From Ancylobacter sp. TS-1 (lineage in GTDB: Bacteria > Pseudomonadota > Alphaproteobacteria > Rhizobiales > Xanthobacteraceae): a stretch of 64,000 nucleotides of DNA. The position numbers and the translations under genes are program-made. Within the stretch, counting starts at the first letter, position 1, and each line of letters opens with the position of its first letter. The notes beneath the pieces are model-generated. The model did no database searches. It saw only the letters and a list, made by a program, of their open reading frames with translations, and was not told where the DNA came from. The stretch lies in contig NZ_CP045144.1 of NCBI RefSeq assembly GCF_009223885.1, positions 434,001 through 498,000 on the forward strand, read 5' to 3'. This document shows, one piece after another, positions 10,166-22,230 of this stretch.

Positions 10166-10378
10166 ATGGCGGATACCGGCACGGTTAAGTGGTTCAACGA
10201 GCAGAAGGGCTACGGCTTCATTCAGCCCGACAATGGCGGCAAGGACGTCTTCGTCCACATCAGCGCGGTTCAGCGTTCTGGCCTGCAGGGCCTGCGTGAC
10301 GGTGACAAGATCTCCTTCGAGCTGCAGACCGATCAGCGGTCTGGCAAGACATCGGCAGTCGATCTGCGTCCGCTCTGA
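10166..10378 (+). CDS. Cold-shock protein, CspA family (first copy)
   Basis: This 70-residue single cold-shock domain binds single-stranded RNA/DNA and acts as an RNA chaperone. RNP1 (KGYGFIQ) and RNP2 (DVFVHIS) are intact, with the KWFN start of strand 1. The region upstream back to the previous stop (271 bases) has no other gene and probably holds a long leader, as is usual for csp genes. A strong hairpin follows about 50 bases after the stop. A near-identical copy lies 290 bases downstream. Confidence 0.95.
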   Translation: MADTGTVKWFNEQKGYGFIQPDNGGKDVFVHISAVQRSGLQGLRDGDKISFELQTDQRSGKTSAVDLRPL

Positions 10379-10430
10379 CGCAGACTTCGACGGCTTCGGC
10401 GGACTGGTCTGTCCGTTTTAGATTGAATAC

Positions 10431-10464
10431 AATGTCGTCGTTCCTTCCGGGAACGGCGACATTT
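10431..10464 (+). terminator. Strong hairpin after the first csp gene
   Basis: AATGTCGTCGTTCC pairs with GGAACGGCGACATT across a short TTCCG-type loop, with one T-G wobble. The short T run at the end continues as ATTTCTGCT. It separates the two csp genes. Confidence 0.75.
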
Positions 10465-10500
10465 CTGCTAGGCGCCCATCACTTAGGCCCGCGCCGCCCC

Positions 10501-10528
10501 TTGCAATGACCGCCATTCGCGCTAGTCT
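10501..10528 (+). promoter_or_regulatory. Likely sigma-70 promoter of the second csp gene
   Basis: TTGCAA, a 16-base spacer and TAGTCT lie just after the first csp terminator. Transcription from here would give a leader of roughly 135 nt before the start at 10669, the length expected of temperature-responsive csp leaders. Confidence 0.5.
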
Positions 10529-10668
10529 CGCGCACAGACTTTGGCTGGACTCTGGGCCGTTTCACCTTGCCTCGCTTGGTGCACGTTCAGCACTCTTCCA
10601 AATTCGACCCAGCGGCAGGGGCCTCGCTCCAGCTGACATTCGCAACCTCGATACGTGAGACTACCCTT

Positions 10669-10884
10669 ATGTCTACCCAGACCGGCACCGTGAAGTGGTT
10701 CAACGACCAGAAGGGCTACGGCTTCATCCAGCCTGATGGCGCGGGCAAGGACGTGTTCGTCCATATCAGCGCGGTTCAGCGTTCGGGCCTGCAGGGCCTG
10801 CGTGACGGCGAGAAGGTGTCCTTCGAGCTGCAGACCGACCAGCGTTCGGGCAAGACCTCCGCGGTCAACCTCCGCGTCGGCTGA
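10669..10884 (+). CDS. Cold-shock protein, CspA family (second copy)
   Basis: This 71-residue cold-shock domain (MSTQTGTVKWFNDQKGYGFIQ) differs from the upstream copy at about nine aligned positions, mainly conservative changes (E/D, D/E, I/V, D/N) and the last two residues. RNP1 and RNP2 are identical in both. The frame stays open upstream to 10567, but the cold-shock fold begins at the ATG at 10669. It has its own promoter candidate and terminator, so the two genes are probably expressed separately despite being neighbours. Confidence 0.95.
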   Translation: MSTQTGTVKWFNDQKGYGFIQPDGAGKDVFVHISAVQRSGLQGLRDGEKVSFELQTDQRSGKTSAVNLRVG

Positions 10885-10940
10885 GAGCCGTCCGACGGGA
10901 CGCCGCCGGCCGCGGTCGCTGGCGTTTCGCTACGATCAGG

Positions 10941-10974
10941 AAAGCCGCTGGCCCTCCGGGACCGGCGGCTTTTT
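10941..10974 (+). terminator. Rho-independent terminator of the second csp gene
   Basis: AAAGCCGCTGG and CCGGCGGCTTTT form a GC stem with one wobble around CCCTCCGGGA, ending in a run of five T. It lies about 57 bases after the csp stop and before the convergent GNAT gene. Confidence 0.85.
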
Positions 10975-11001
10975 CATGGCGGGGGTGGCGAGGTGCGCCC
11001 C

Positions 11002-11559
11002 TCAGCCACCGGCCTCGGCGCCGCCTCCGGGACCCCCGCGCGGGCGCTCCAGCAGCACCATTGGCCGGCCGCCATAGAGGCCTTCCGCAAAGCGGGTGAA
11101 GCCGAGCTTGCCGGCGACGTGGAGCGAGGCCGCATGGTCGGGCTCGATCATGCAGGTGAAGCGCGTGCCCCGGCCATGCGCGTCGCCCCAGGCGAGCGCC
11201 GCGCGCATTGCCTCCTCCGCCAGCCCCTGGCCCTGTGCCGCCGCCCGCAGCGCCCAGCCGGCCTCCATCGTGCCCTCGATGGAGGGTTCGAGCGTGCGCT
11301 TCATGTCGTGAAAGCCGGCCTCGCCGACCAGCGCCCCGCTGGCGCGCTCCTCAAGGGCGAAGAAGCCGAAGCCGAGATGATGCCAGAGCCCGATCTGGCG
11401 CAGGAAGCGCACCCAGGCCGCCTCGCGCGCCAGCGGCTGCCCGCCGATGAAGCGCGTCACCTCCGGCTCCGCCCATATCCGGGCATAGGCCTCGAAATCG
11501 TCCGGCCGGTAGGCGCGCAGGATCAGGCGGGGCGTGTCGAGGGTGGGGATGAGGGGCAT
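11002..11559 (-). CDS. GNAT-family N-acetyltransferase, RimJ/RimL type
   Basis: This 185-residue protein opens MPLIPTLDTPRLILRAYRPDDFEAYARIWAEPEVTRFIGG, the typical start of the RimJ/RimL-like Acetyltransf_3 group. The acetyl-CoA loop is in the region RAAAQGQGLAEEAMRAALAWG, followed by PDHAASLHVAGKLGF. The substrate is unknown; relatives acetylate protein N-termini, small amines or antibiotics. The tail (GGPGGGAEAGG) is low complexity. It lies just downstream of the GFA-family gene on the same strand. Confidence 0.88.
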   Translation of the reverse strand: MPLIPTLDTPRLILRAYRPDDFEAYARIWAEPEVTRFIGGQPLAREAAWVRFLRQIGLWHHLGFGFFALEERASGALVGEAGFHDMKRTLEPSIEGTMEAGWALRAAAQGQGLAEEAMRAALAWGDAHGRGTRFTCMIEPDHAASLHVAGKLGFTRFAEGLYGGRPMVLLERPRGGPGGGAEAGG

Positions 11560-11582
11560 GCGTCCTCGCGGCGTGAGGGCCC

Positions 11583-11993
11583 TCAGCTCGAGCGCCCGTC
11601 ATAGGTCATGGGCGACAGCGCGGCCGGATCGACGTCGCGGAGCGTGCGCACGTTCACCGCGATCGTCGGCGTGCCGTCGGGCGCCGTCGCCTTGGAGAAG
11701 GTCTGAACGCCGCAATCGGCGCAGAACATATGGCTGATGAGGTGGCGGTTGAAGCGGTATTCGCGCAGCCTGGCCTCGCCGGATTCCAGCTCGAAAGCGG
11801 AGGTCGGCGCGAAGGCGAGGATCAGCCCCTTGCTGGTGCAGATCGAGCAGTTGCAGGCGATGGTGCGCGTCAGGTCGAGGCTGACATTGTAATGGACGGC
11901 GCCGCAATGGCAGCCCCCCGAGAGCTTCGGCACGGCCGCATCCGGTGCGCCGTCGTCATCCGCGTGGTTCTCGTTCCCCGTATGGTCGGACAT
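11583..11993 (-). CDS. GFA/CENP-V fold zinc protein
   Basis: This 136-residue protein carries the three cysteine groups of the glutathione-dependent formaldehyde-activating (GFA) fold: GGCHCGAVHY, CNCSICTSKG and CADCGVQTF. These bind structural and catalytic zinc. Named members include S-(hydroxymethyl)glutathione synthase, but most family members are uncharacterised, so a formaldehyde role is not claimed. The first 20 residues are acidic and poorly conserved-looking. Its 3' neighbour is the GNAT gene, 23 bases on. Confidence 0.88.
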   Translation of the reverse strand: MSDHTGNENHADDDGAPDAAVPKLSGGCHCGAVHYNVSLDLTRTIACNCSICTSKGLILAFAPTSAFELESGEARLREYRFNRHLISHMFCADCGVQTFSKATAPDGTPTIAVNVRTLRDVDPAALSPMTYDGRSS

Positions 11994-12056
11994 CGTCTTC
12001 CTCCCCTGTCCCGGTTGAGGTCGGGCCCGGCGCCGATGTCGGGGCCCCTAAATGAA

Positions 12057-12080
12057 AACGGCCGGGCGAGCCCGGCCGTT
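12057..12080 (-). terminator. nrdJ terminator
   Basis: A perfect 11-bp stem (AACGGCCGGGC / GCCCGGCCGTT) with a two-base centre, followed on the minus strand by TTTTCATTT. It lies 26 bases past the nrdJ stop. The plus-strand side also has a T-rich tail, so it may stop transcripts in both directions. Confidence 0.85.
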
Positions 12081-12105
12081 CTTCTGTTTCTATCCGAATA
12101 CCGGC

Positions 12106-15828
<3,723 letters not shown>

Positions 15829-16492
15829 ATTCGTCGTCCCCGGTTCGTGGTGGACCTGTCCCCAGTCCACTCAGCGACATTCAAAGCTCCGGACTCTGCG
15901 TCCGCATACCTGTCGGTCCCGGTTGGCGAACGGCTTCAAAGCCTGTCCGCTCCGGTGTGTTTTTGGCACGCACAAACGCTTCGCCGGAACCAATCTCCGG
16001 CGATGGAGCCCGCTTCAATCTGGATGAGTCGGCTGCAAAACCTACGCTGCCGCCGACGGGGCCAAACTGGCCGACTCCCTTAATCGCGTCAACCTTCCGT
16101 CACAAACTCTAGTGTGGAGGAGGTGAAAAATATCTAAATGTAGATGGTGCCGTAATCGCTCGCTTTCCAGAGCGGAAGTCCCGATTCCGCGGGGATTCGC
16201 GTTCCGAGTCCAGCCCGAATAAACGGCGAGGCAGGATGCGTAGAAAAGCGGGGATTGTTGGGGCCCCACAATTTCAGTTTGTAGATGTGGGTCGGGCCAC
16301 TCCTCAGGAGTGTAAGGCGCCTGCTTCCATGCTTCCCCATCGGCATCGCCCGCCGGGCAATCCGGCCTTTGCGGAAAGGCATTCGAAAGGCCGGGCCGCG
16401 GCCTTGGCGGGCCGGGGGACCGGCGTATATCTGCCCCGACATTCCATAGCCCGCATCCTCTGGCCCGAATCCCCTGGCGCGAAGGCAGACCC
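15829..16492. other. Long divergent intergenic region, nrdJ / MFS transporter
   Basis: No gene is supported in these 664 bases. On the nrdJ side there are two notable foldbacks. CGCCGGA and TCCGGCG (15982-16002) enclose seven bases, and GAGTCGGC with GCCGACTC (about 16026-16078) enclose a further foldback. A TTGACG hexamer on the minus strand (16088-16093) could be a -35, but no good -10 follows. On the transporter side there is a near-palindrome around GGGGCCCC (16254-16272). I searched by eye for a cobalamin riboswitch box and NrdR boxes and found none that I trust. Confidence 0.5.
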
Positions 16493-17710
16493 ATGAGCCG
16501 CTCCCATCCCGAAGCCGACGCCGGAGGCGGCGCAGCGGTCGCCCCGCCCTCGCACTCCTCCGTCACCTTCTTCCTGCTCGCGCTGGCGGCCGGCCTTGGG
16601 GCGGCGAATCTCTATTACGCCCAGCCGCTGGTGGCGCTGATCGCCGACGATATCGGGCTGGACGAGACGCTCGCCAGCCTCGTCGTGACCGTCGGACAGG
16701 TGGGCTACATATTGGGCCTGCTGCTGCTGGTGCCGCTCGGCGACATCCTGGAGAATCGACGGCTGATCGGCTCGATCATCCTGTGCGCGGCGGCGGGGCT
16801 CGGGCTCGCCTTCGTCTCCAGCACCCCGGCGACGTTCCTGCTGGCGGCGCTGGTCTATGGCGTCGGCTCGGTGGTGGCGCAGGTCGCCGTGCCCTTCGCC
16901 GCCCATCTGGCCCGGCCCGAGGAGCGCGGGCGCAAGGTCGGCAGCGTGGTCAGCGGGCTGATGACCGGCATCCTGCTCGCCCGTCCGGTGTCCAGCCTGC
17001 TCGCCCACTGGCTCGGCTGGCGGGCGGTCTTCCTCATTGCCGCGCTGGCCATGCTGGCGCTGGCCGTCGGCCTGCGGGCGGCGCTGCCGCCGCGCCATCC
17101 CGGCGGGCGCACCAGCTATCGCCAACTCGTCGGCTCGCTCTGGCCGCTGATGCGCTCGCAGCCGGTGCTGCGGCGGCGCGCGGCGTATCAGGCGGCGATG
17201 TTCGGCGCCTTCACCCTGTTCTGGACCGCCGTTCCGCTTCTGCTCGCCACGCCGCAGTTCGGGCTCGGCCAGCAGGGCATCGCGCTGTTCGCGCTGGCGG
17301 GGGCGGCGAGCGTCGTCATCTCGCCGCTGGCCGGATGGATCGCCGACCGCGGCTTCTCCCGCGCCGCGACGGGCTGGGCGCTGGTGCTGGCGGTGGCCGG
17401 CTTCCTCGTCACCGAGCTGGGCGTGGGCCTCTCCTCGGTGGTGGTGCTCGCCATCGGCGCCATCGTGCTCGACTGCGCGGCGACGGCGAATCTGGTGTTC
17501 GGCCAGCGCGCCATCTTCATGCTGGCGCCGGAGGTGCGCTCGCGGCTGAACGCGCTCTACATCGCCACCTTCTTCTTCGGCGGGGCGCTCGGCTCGGCGC
17601 TGGCGAGCCCGCTCTACGAACTCGCCGGCTGGGGCGCGGTGACGGGCGCCGGCATCGGCCTCGTCGGGCTCGCCCTGGCCTATTTCGCCACCGAGTTCCG
17701 CCGTGCGTAA
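16493..17710 (+). CDS. MFS transporter (drug/sugar efflux type)
   Basis: This 405-residue protein has about 12 hydrophobic segments. The N-terminal 20 residues are polar, then the first helix is FFLLALAAGLGAANLYYAQPL. The MFS loop 2-3 motif is present as PLGDILENRRLIG. The central loop (around residues 200-215) divides the two six-helix halves. The NLYYAQPL start is shared with the YgaY-like exporters of the DHA1 group. The substrate is unknown. It has a long, gene-free upstream region and is followed by a GC hairpin. Confidence 0.9.
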   Translation: MSRSHPEADAGGGAAVAPPSHSSVTFFLLALAAGLGAANLYYAQPLVALIADDIGLDETLASLVVTVGQVGYILGLLLLVPLGDILENRRLIGSIILCAAAGLGLAFVSSTPATFLLAALVYGVGSVVAQVAVPFAAHLARPEERGRKVGSVVSGLMTGILLARPVSSLLAHWLGWRAVFLIAALAMLALAVGLRAALPPRHPGGRTSYRQLVGSLWPLMRSQPVLRRRAAYQAAMFGAFTLFWTAVPLLLATPQFGLGQQGIALFALAGAASVVISPLAGWIADRGFSRAATGWALVLAVAGFLVTELGVGLSSVVVLAIGAIVLDCAATANLVFGQRAIFMLAPEVRSRLNALYIATFFFGGALGSALASPLYELAGWGAVTGAGIGLVGLALAYFATEFRRA

Positions 17711-17712
17711 GA

Positions 17713-17730
17713 CCCGCGCGCGAGCGCGGG
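17713..17730 (+). terminator. GC hairpin after the MFS gene
   Basis: CCCGCGC and GCGCGGG enclose GCGA, three bases after the stop. There is no T run, so it may be only a 3' stabiliser. Confidence 0.4.
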
Positions 17731-17800
17731 CACGCTGGACACCGGGCGGCGCGGGTGGCATGTTCCGCCCGAGCTCCAAGCCGGCGCAGGGACGAATTCC

Positions 17801-18214
17801 GTGAAGCTTTCCGACGTCATCACCGAGACCTTCACCTGGTGGAACGGCCAGACCATGGGCACGCGCTTCCACACATGGCGCCATGGTGAGTTCGTTGGCG
17901 AGGACGAGGCCGGCAACCGCTACTACCGCACCAAGGGCGGCAAGATCGACCCGGCGCTCGGCTTCGAGCGCCGCTGGGTGATCTTCAACGGCTATGCCGA
18001 GGCGACCGCGATTCCGCCCGGCTGGCATGCCTGGATGCACCAGCGCTCCGACGTGCCGCCGTCGCAGGAGACCTATGTCCCGCGCGAGTGGGAGAAGCCG
18101 CACCGGCCCAACCCGACCGGCACCGCCAATGCCTATCACCCGCCCGGCTCGACCCTCGCCAGCGGCCACCGCCCGGTTGTGACGGGCGACTACAAGGCCT
18201 GGACGCCCGAGTGA
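17801..18214 (+). CDS. NDUFA12-like NADH:ubiquinone oxidoreductase accessory subunit
   Basis: This 137-residue protein matches the mitochondrial 17.2-kDa/NDUFA12 accessory subunit of Complex I, which alphaproteobacteria also carry. Key pieces are TWWNGQTMGTRFHTWRHGEFVGEDEAGNRYYRTK, RRWVIFNGYAEATAIPPGWHAWMH and a Pro-rich tail (HRPNPTGTANAYHPPGS). The start is GTG at 17801 with AGGGA nine bases upstream. It lies far from any nuo operon in this window, as is usual. It is followed by DUF2155 and aat, a block order typical of alphaproteobacteria. Confidence 0.93.
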   Translation: MKLSDVITETFTWWNGQTMGTRFHTWRHGEFVGEDEAGNRYYRTKGGKIDPALGFERRWVIFNGYAEATAIPPGWHAWMHQRSDVPPSQETYVPREWEKPHRPNPTGTANAYHPPGSTLASGHRPVVTGDYKAWTPE

Positions 18215-18330
18215 CCCTTCCGCGTCCGGCGGGGCGCATGTCGCCGCGCCCGCCCCGACATCGCCGCATTGCCCGTCATCTTGGCCTCAGGCGCGCGTCG
18301 ACGGGGATGCGCGGCAGCCGAGGCCTTTCG

Positions 18331-19008
18331 ATGTTCGCCGCTCCGTTCCGTTCCGCGCTTCTCGCCGCCGTGGCGCTTGCCCCCGTGGTTCTCGCCCCCG
18401 TGGTTCTTGCCGCGTTGACGGCGCCGCTCGCCGCCCAGCAGGGCTGGCAGGGCGGTGTCGATGCCCAGCCGCTGGCGCCGCCGCCCGGCCTGCCGTCCGG
18501 CCCGGTCGAGAATCCCGATTCGCCCCCCGGCGGCCCCGGCGTGCCCTCCATCATGGAAGACCCGGACGCCGGCGCCCCGCGCGCGCCCGCGCAGGCGCCG
18601 CCCGAGGTTCCCGGTCAGGCCAGCGTCGGCCCCGGCGGCGACATCGAGGTGGTGCAGCCGCCCGAGCAGAAGGTCGAGAACCCGACCGCCGAGTTCTCCG
18701 GCCTCGACAAGATCACCGGCCGGATCATCTCCTTCGACGTCTCGATCAACGAGACCGTCCAGTTCGGCGCGCTGCGCATCACCCCGCGCGCCTGCTACAC
18801 GCGGCCGGAGACCGAGCAGCAGAACACCACGGGCTTCGTGGAGGTTCAGGAGATCACGCTCGACGGCAAGGTGCAGCCGCTGTTCGGCGGCTGGATGTTC
18901 GCTTCCAGCCCCGGCCTGCACGGTGTCGAGCACCCGATCTACGATGTGTGGCTGACCGACTGCAAGCAGAGCGCGCCGGTGATCGCCTCGCCCGGCGGCC
19001 AGCAGTAG
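18331..19008 (+). CDS. DUF2155 family exported protein
   Basis: This 225-residue protein has a signal peptide ([36 protein letters not shown]). A Pro/Gly-rich linker runs to about residue 115. The conserved C-terminal domain then starts at [29 protein letters not shown] and includes [19 protein letters not shown] and [27 protein letters not shown]. The two Cys (ACYT and TDC) are conserved in the family as I remember it. The function is unknown. The ATG at 18331 has GAGG at ideal spacing; one at 18307 lacks it. Its last 70 bases overlap the 3' end of aat on the other strand. Confidence 0.88.
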   Translation: MFAAPFRSALLAAVALAPVVLAPVVLAALTAPLAAQQGWQGGVDAQPLAPPPGLPSGPVENPDSPPGGPGVPSIMEDPDAGAPRAPAQAPPEVPGQASVGPGGDIEVVQPPEQKVENPTAEFSGLDKITGRIISFDVSINETVQFGALRITPRACYTRPETEQQNTTGFVEVQEITLDGKVQPLFGGWMFASSPGLHGVEHPIYDVWLTDCKQSAPVIASPGGQQ

Positions 19009-19619
19009 AAATCGGCCTCGCCCTCCGCCAGCGCCTCGGCGAGCAGGCGGTGATACTGGCGCCGCGGCACCTCGATGGCGCCGAAGCTCTTCAGGTGATC
19101 GGTCACGAACTGGGTATCCAGCAGCACGAAGCCGCCGCGCTTCAGCCGCGCCACCAGATGCACCAGCGCCACCTTCGAGGCGTCGCGGGCCGTGTGGAAC
19201 ATGCTCTCGCCGAAGAAGGCGCGCCCCAGCCGCACCCCGTAGAGCCCGCCGACGAGTTCCCCGTCCTGCCACGCCTCGACCGAATGGCAGTAGCCGCGCG
19301 CGTGCAGGTCGCAATACAGCTTGCGGATGCGCCGGTTGATCCAGGTCGAGCCGCGCCCGTCCGCCGGGGCCGCGCAGCCGTCGATGACCGCCTCGAAATC
19401 ATGGTCGATACGGATTTCGTAGCGGTCGGAGCGCACGGTGCGGGCGAGGCGGCCGGTGATGGCGAAGCTGTCCAGCGGGATCACCCCACGCCGCTCCGGC
19501 TCGATCCAGTAGAGGCCCGGATCGTCCGCGCTCTCCGCCATCGGGAAGATGCCGCAGGCATAGGCCTTCAGCAGCACTTCCGGCGTAATCTCGACCTGAT
19601 GTTCGCGCGGGTGTGACAT
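18939..19619 (-). CDS. aat: Leucyl/phenylalanyl-tRNA--protein transferase
   Basis: This 226-residue enzyme transfers Leu or Phe from tRNA to the N-terminus of proteins bearing basic residues, marking them for ClpAP through the N-degron pathway. The family core is clear: [62 protein letters not shown] and [19 protein letters not shown]. It is the last gene of the aroQ-accB-accC-aat run, 74 bases after accC. Its 3' end overlaps the convergent DUF2155 gene by 70 bases, so both C-termini share DNA. Confidence 0.95.
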   Translation of the reverse strand: MSHPREHQVEITPEVLLKAYACGIFPMAESADDPGLYWIEPERRGVIPLDSFAITGRLARTVRSDRYEIRIDHDFEAVIDGCAAPADGRGSTWINRRIRKLYCDLHARGYCHSVEAWQDGELVGGLYGVRLGRAFFGESMFHTARDASKVALVHLVARLKRGGFVLLDTQFVTDHLKSFGAIEVPRRQYHRLLAEALAEGEADFYCWPPGEAITGALCLQSVSHTS

Positions 19620-19640
19620 AGCGGCAGAATGACGGAGATC

Positions 19641-19663
19641 GGCGGCGCTGTGAAGGCGCCGCC
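19641..19663 (-). promoter_or_regulatory. Hairpin between accC and aat
   Basis: GGCGGCGC and GCGCCGCC enclose seven bases in the gap between accC and aat. There is no T run. It could reduce read-through into aat or protect the acc message 3' end. Confidence 0.45.
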
Positions 19664-19693
19664 GCCCGTTCCGCCGTCACGCCGGAAGGCGCG

Positions 19694-21046
19694 TCAGCTG
19701 CCCGGCTCGCCTTCGGCGAGGAAGTGCTCGAGCCAGTGGATGTCGTAGGCGCCGCGCTTGATGTCGTCATTGTCGACCAGCTCGCGGAACAGCGGCAGCG
19801 TGGTCTCGATGCCTTCCACCACGAACTCGTCCAGCGCGCGCTTGAGGCGGGCGAGGCATTCGTCCCGCGTGGCCGCATGGACGATCAGCTTGCCGGCGAG
19901 GCTGTCGTAATAGGGCGGGATCGAATAGCCCTGATAGACCGCCGAATCCACCCGCACGCCCGGCCCGCCGGGCACGTGCCAGTTGTCGATCCGGCCCGGC
20001 GAGGGACGGAAGGTGCGCGGGTGCTCGGCGTTCACGCGGCACTCGATGGCGTGGCCGTTCAGCTTGATGTCGTCCTGCGTCACGCTCATCGGCAGGCCGG
20101 CGGCGACGCGGATCTGCTCGTTGATCAGGTCGACCCCGGTGATCGCCTCCGTCACCGGATGCTCCACCTGGATACGGGTGTTCATCTCGATGAAATAGAA
20201 CTCGCCGTTCTCGTACAGGAACTCGATGGTGCCGGCGCCGAGATATTTCAGGTCGCGCATGGCCTGCGCCACCGTGCCGCCGATGCGCTCGCGCTGTTCC
20301 GGCGTGAGGATCGGGGAGGGGGCCTCCTCCAGCACCTTCTGGTGGCGGCGCTGCAGCGAGCAGTCGCGCTCGCCGAGATGGATGGCGTTGCCCTTGCCGT
20401 CGCCCAGCACCTGGATCTCGATATGGCGCGGCGTGCTGAGATATTTCTCGATATAGACCGCATCGTCGCCGAAAGCGGCGCGGGCCTCGGAGCGGGCGGT
20501 CGACAGGGCAGAGGACAGCTCCTGCTCCGAGCGCGCAACCTTCATGCCGCGACCGCCACCGCCGGCGGCGGCCTTGATCAGCACGGGATAGCCGATCTCG
20601 TTGGCGACCTTGACCGCCTCGTCATCCGAGGTGATGCCGCCATCCGAGCCGGGCACGCAGGGAATGCCGAGCTTCTTGGCGGTCTTCTTGGCCTCGATCT
20701 TGTCGCCCATGATGCGGATATGCTCGGGCTTGGGCCCGATGAACTGCACGCCGTGGTCGATCAGGATTTCGGCGAAGCGGGCATTCTCGGCGAGGAAGCC
20801 GTAGCCCGGATGCACCGCCTCGGCGCCGGTGATCTCGCAGGCGGCGAGCAGGGCCGGGATGTTCAGGTAGCTGTCCCGGGCCGGCGGCGGGCCGATGCAC
20901 ACGCTCTCGTCGGCGAGCTTCACATGCATCGCGTTGGCGTCGGCGGTGGAGTGCACCGCGACGGTGGCGATGCCCATTTCCTTGCAGGCGCGCAGCACCC
21001 GCAGCGCGATCTCGCCGCGATTGGCAATCAGGATCTTGCCGAACAT
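19694..21046 (-). CDS. accC: Acetyl-CoA carboxylase, biotin carboxylase subunit
   Basis: This 450-residue ATP-grasp enzyme carboxylates biotin on AccB using bicarbonate and ATP, the first half of malonyl-CoA synthesis. It starts [26 protein letters not shown]. The Gly-rich ATP loop is [15 protein letters not shown], and the metal/biotin region is [32 protein letters not shown] stands seven bases before the ATG. It begins 11 bases past the accB stop and is clearly cotranscribed with it. Confidence 0.97.
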   Translation of the reverse strand: MFGKILIANRGEIALRVLRACKEMGIATVAVHSTADANAMHVKLADESVCIGPPPARDSYLNIPALLAACEITGAEAVHPGYGFLAENARFAEILIDHGVQFIGPKPEHIRIMGDKIEAKKTAKKLGIPCVPGSDGGITSDDEAVKVANEIGYPVLIKAAAGGGGRGMKVARSEQELSSALSTARSEARAAFGDDAVYIEKYLSTPRHIEIQVLGDGKGNAIHLGERDCSLQRRHQKVLEEAPSPILTPEQRERIGGTVAQAMRDLKYLGAGTIEFLYENGEFYFIEMNTRIQVEHPVTEAITGVDLINEQIRVAAGLPMSVTQDDIKLNGHAIECRVNAEHPRTFRPSPGRIDNWHVPGGPGVRVDSAVYQGYSIPPYYDSLAGKLIVHAATRDECLARLKRALDEFVVEGIETTLPLFRELVDNDDIKRGAYDIHWLEHFLAEGEPGS

Positions 21047-21057
21047 CGGGGCGCTCC

Positions 21058-21531
21058 TCACTCGATGATCAGGAGCGGCTCGCCATATTCGACCGGCTGC
21101 GCGTTCTCGACGAGGATGCGGGTGACGGTACCCGCGCGGGGGGCGGGGATCGCGTTCATGGTCTTCATCGCCTCGACGATCAGCAGCGTCTGGCCTTCCT
21201 TGACCACCGAGCCGACGTCGATGAAGTACTTCGCGCCCGGCTCCGGGCCGAGATAGGCGGTGCCGACCATCGGCGAGGTGACGAGGCCGGGATGCTTCGA
21301 CACGTCTTCCGACGCGGCGGGGGCGGCGACAGCGGCGGCCGGGGCCGGTGCAGCGGCCGGCGCGGCGACCGCCACCGGCGCGGCGGCATAGACCGTCGGC
21401 GGGGCGCGCACGACGCGGATGCGCAGATCCTCGTGCTGCACCTCGATCTCGGTGAGGTCGCTCTCGGACAGCAGGTTGGCGATCTCGCGCACCAGCGCAG
21501 GGTCGATGTTCGGCTTGTTGGTTTTCATCAT
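21058..21531 (-). CDS. accB: Biotin carboxyl carrier protein of acetyl-CoA carboxylase
   Basis: This 157-residue protein carries biotin on K123 in the motif EAMKTMN. Residues 1-43 form the N-terminal part, about 44-75 are an Ala/Pro-rich flexible linker ([22 protein letters not shown]), and about 80-157 form the biotinyl domain. It starts [10 protein letters not shown]; either of the adjacent ATG codons could be used. It sits between aroQ and accC on the same strand, the standard alphaproteobacterial order. Confidence 0.97.
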   Translation of the reverse strand: MMKTNKPNIDPALVREIANLLSESDLTEIEVQHEDLRIRVVRAPPTVYAAAPVAVAAPAAAPAPAAAVAAPAASEDVSKHPGLVTSPMVGTAYLGPEPGAKYFIDVGSVVKEGQTLLIVEAMKTMNAIPAPRAGTVTRILVENAQPVEYGEPLLIIE

Positions 21532-21561
21532 GATCCCGTGACGGTCGCTTCCCGTCTCCCT

Positions 21562-22008
21562 TCAGCTGGCGCGGCTGCCGGCGGAGCCGGCAAGCGCGTC
21601 GATGGCGAGCCGGTAACCCTCGATCCCGAGCCCGCAGATCACGCCGCGGGCAACGGGCGAAATGTAGGAGTGATGGCGGAAGGCTTCGCGCGCGAAGACG
21701 TTGGACAGGTGGACTTCGACGACATTGAGGCCGACCGCCTTGATGGCGTCGGCGACGGCGACGGACGTGTGGGTGTAGGCGGCGGCGTTGAGCACGACGC
21801 CGAGCGAGCCGCGCGCCTCCTGCAGGAAGGTGACGAGCTCGCCCTCGTGATTGGTCTGGCGAAACACCAGCTTGAGGCCGTGGCTCTCGCAGGCCGCCCG
21901 GCAGGCGGCCTCGACATCGGCCAGCGTGGCGCGGCCGTACACCTCCGGCTCGCGCGTGCCGAGCAGGTTGAGGTTCGGACCGTTGAGAACATGCACCGTG
22001 TCGGGCAT
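21562..22008 (-). CDS. aroQ: 3-Dehydroquinate dehydratase, type II
   Basis: This 148-residue type II dehydroquinase converts 3-dehydroquinate to 3-dehydroshikimate in the shikimate pathway. Characteristic elements are [19 protein letters not shown] with the catalytic Tyr24, the substrate loop [26 protein letters not shown], and [17 protein letters not shown] with His100. It heads the aroQ-accB-accC-aat run, with 30 bases to accB. Confidence 0.96.
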   Translation of the reverse strand: MPDTVHVLNGPNLNLLGTREPEVYGRATLADVEAACRAACESHGLKLVFRQTNHEGELVTFLQEARGSLGVVLNAAAYTHTSVAVADAIKAVGLNVVEVHLSNVFAREAFRHHSYISPVARGVICGLGIEGYRLAIDALAGSAGSRAS

Positions 22009-22230
22009 CGCGCCTCAGGAAGCCAGCCGCCGCCCGCAGTGGCCGGGGCGGCTGGGGTTTATAGGCAATGCCTCGCCCCGCGCCAAGCCCCGCCGCGCCG
22101 CACGCGGCAGTAACCCCCAGCCGGTTGCAGCGGCAGGGGGCGCCGGGTGGGCCGGGAAGGCGTCATCCCCGGGCCGGGTCCGGGCATCCACGTCTTCCGC
22201 CGGACGCATGGGGCTGACGGGGTCAGCGGC
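22009..22230. repeat. Gap upstream of aroQ with a CATCCACGTCT-type repeat
   Basis: About 220 bases lie between aroQ and the DsbA-like gene. The stretch near 22160-22215 contains CGTCATCCCC and GGGCATCCACGTCTT, related to the second element near 4300-4390. No gene is seen. It should also contain the aroQ promoter, which I could not place. Confidence 0.45.

Noticed and set aside
15829..16140. Cobalamin riboswitch or NrdR boxes before nrdJ
   Set aside because: No B12-box match was found. A stretch resembling one NrdR half (ACACTAGAGT) has no partner at the expected spacing.
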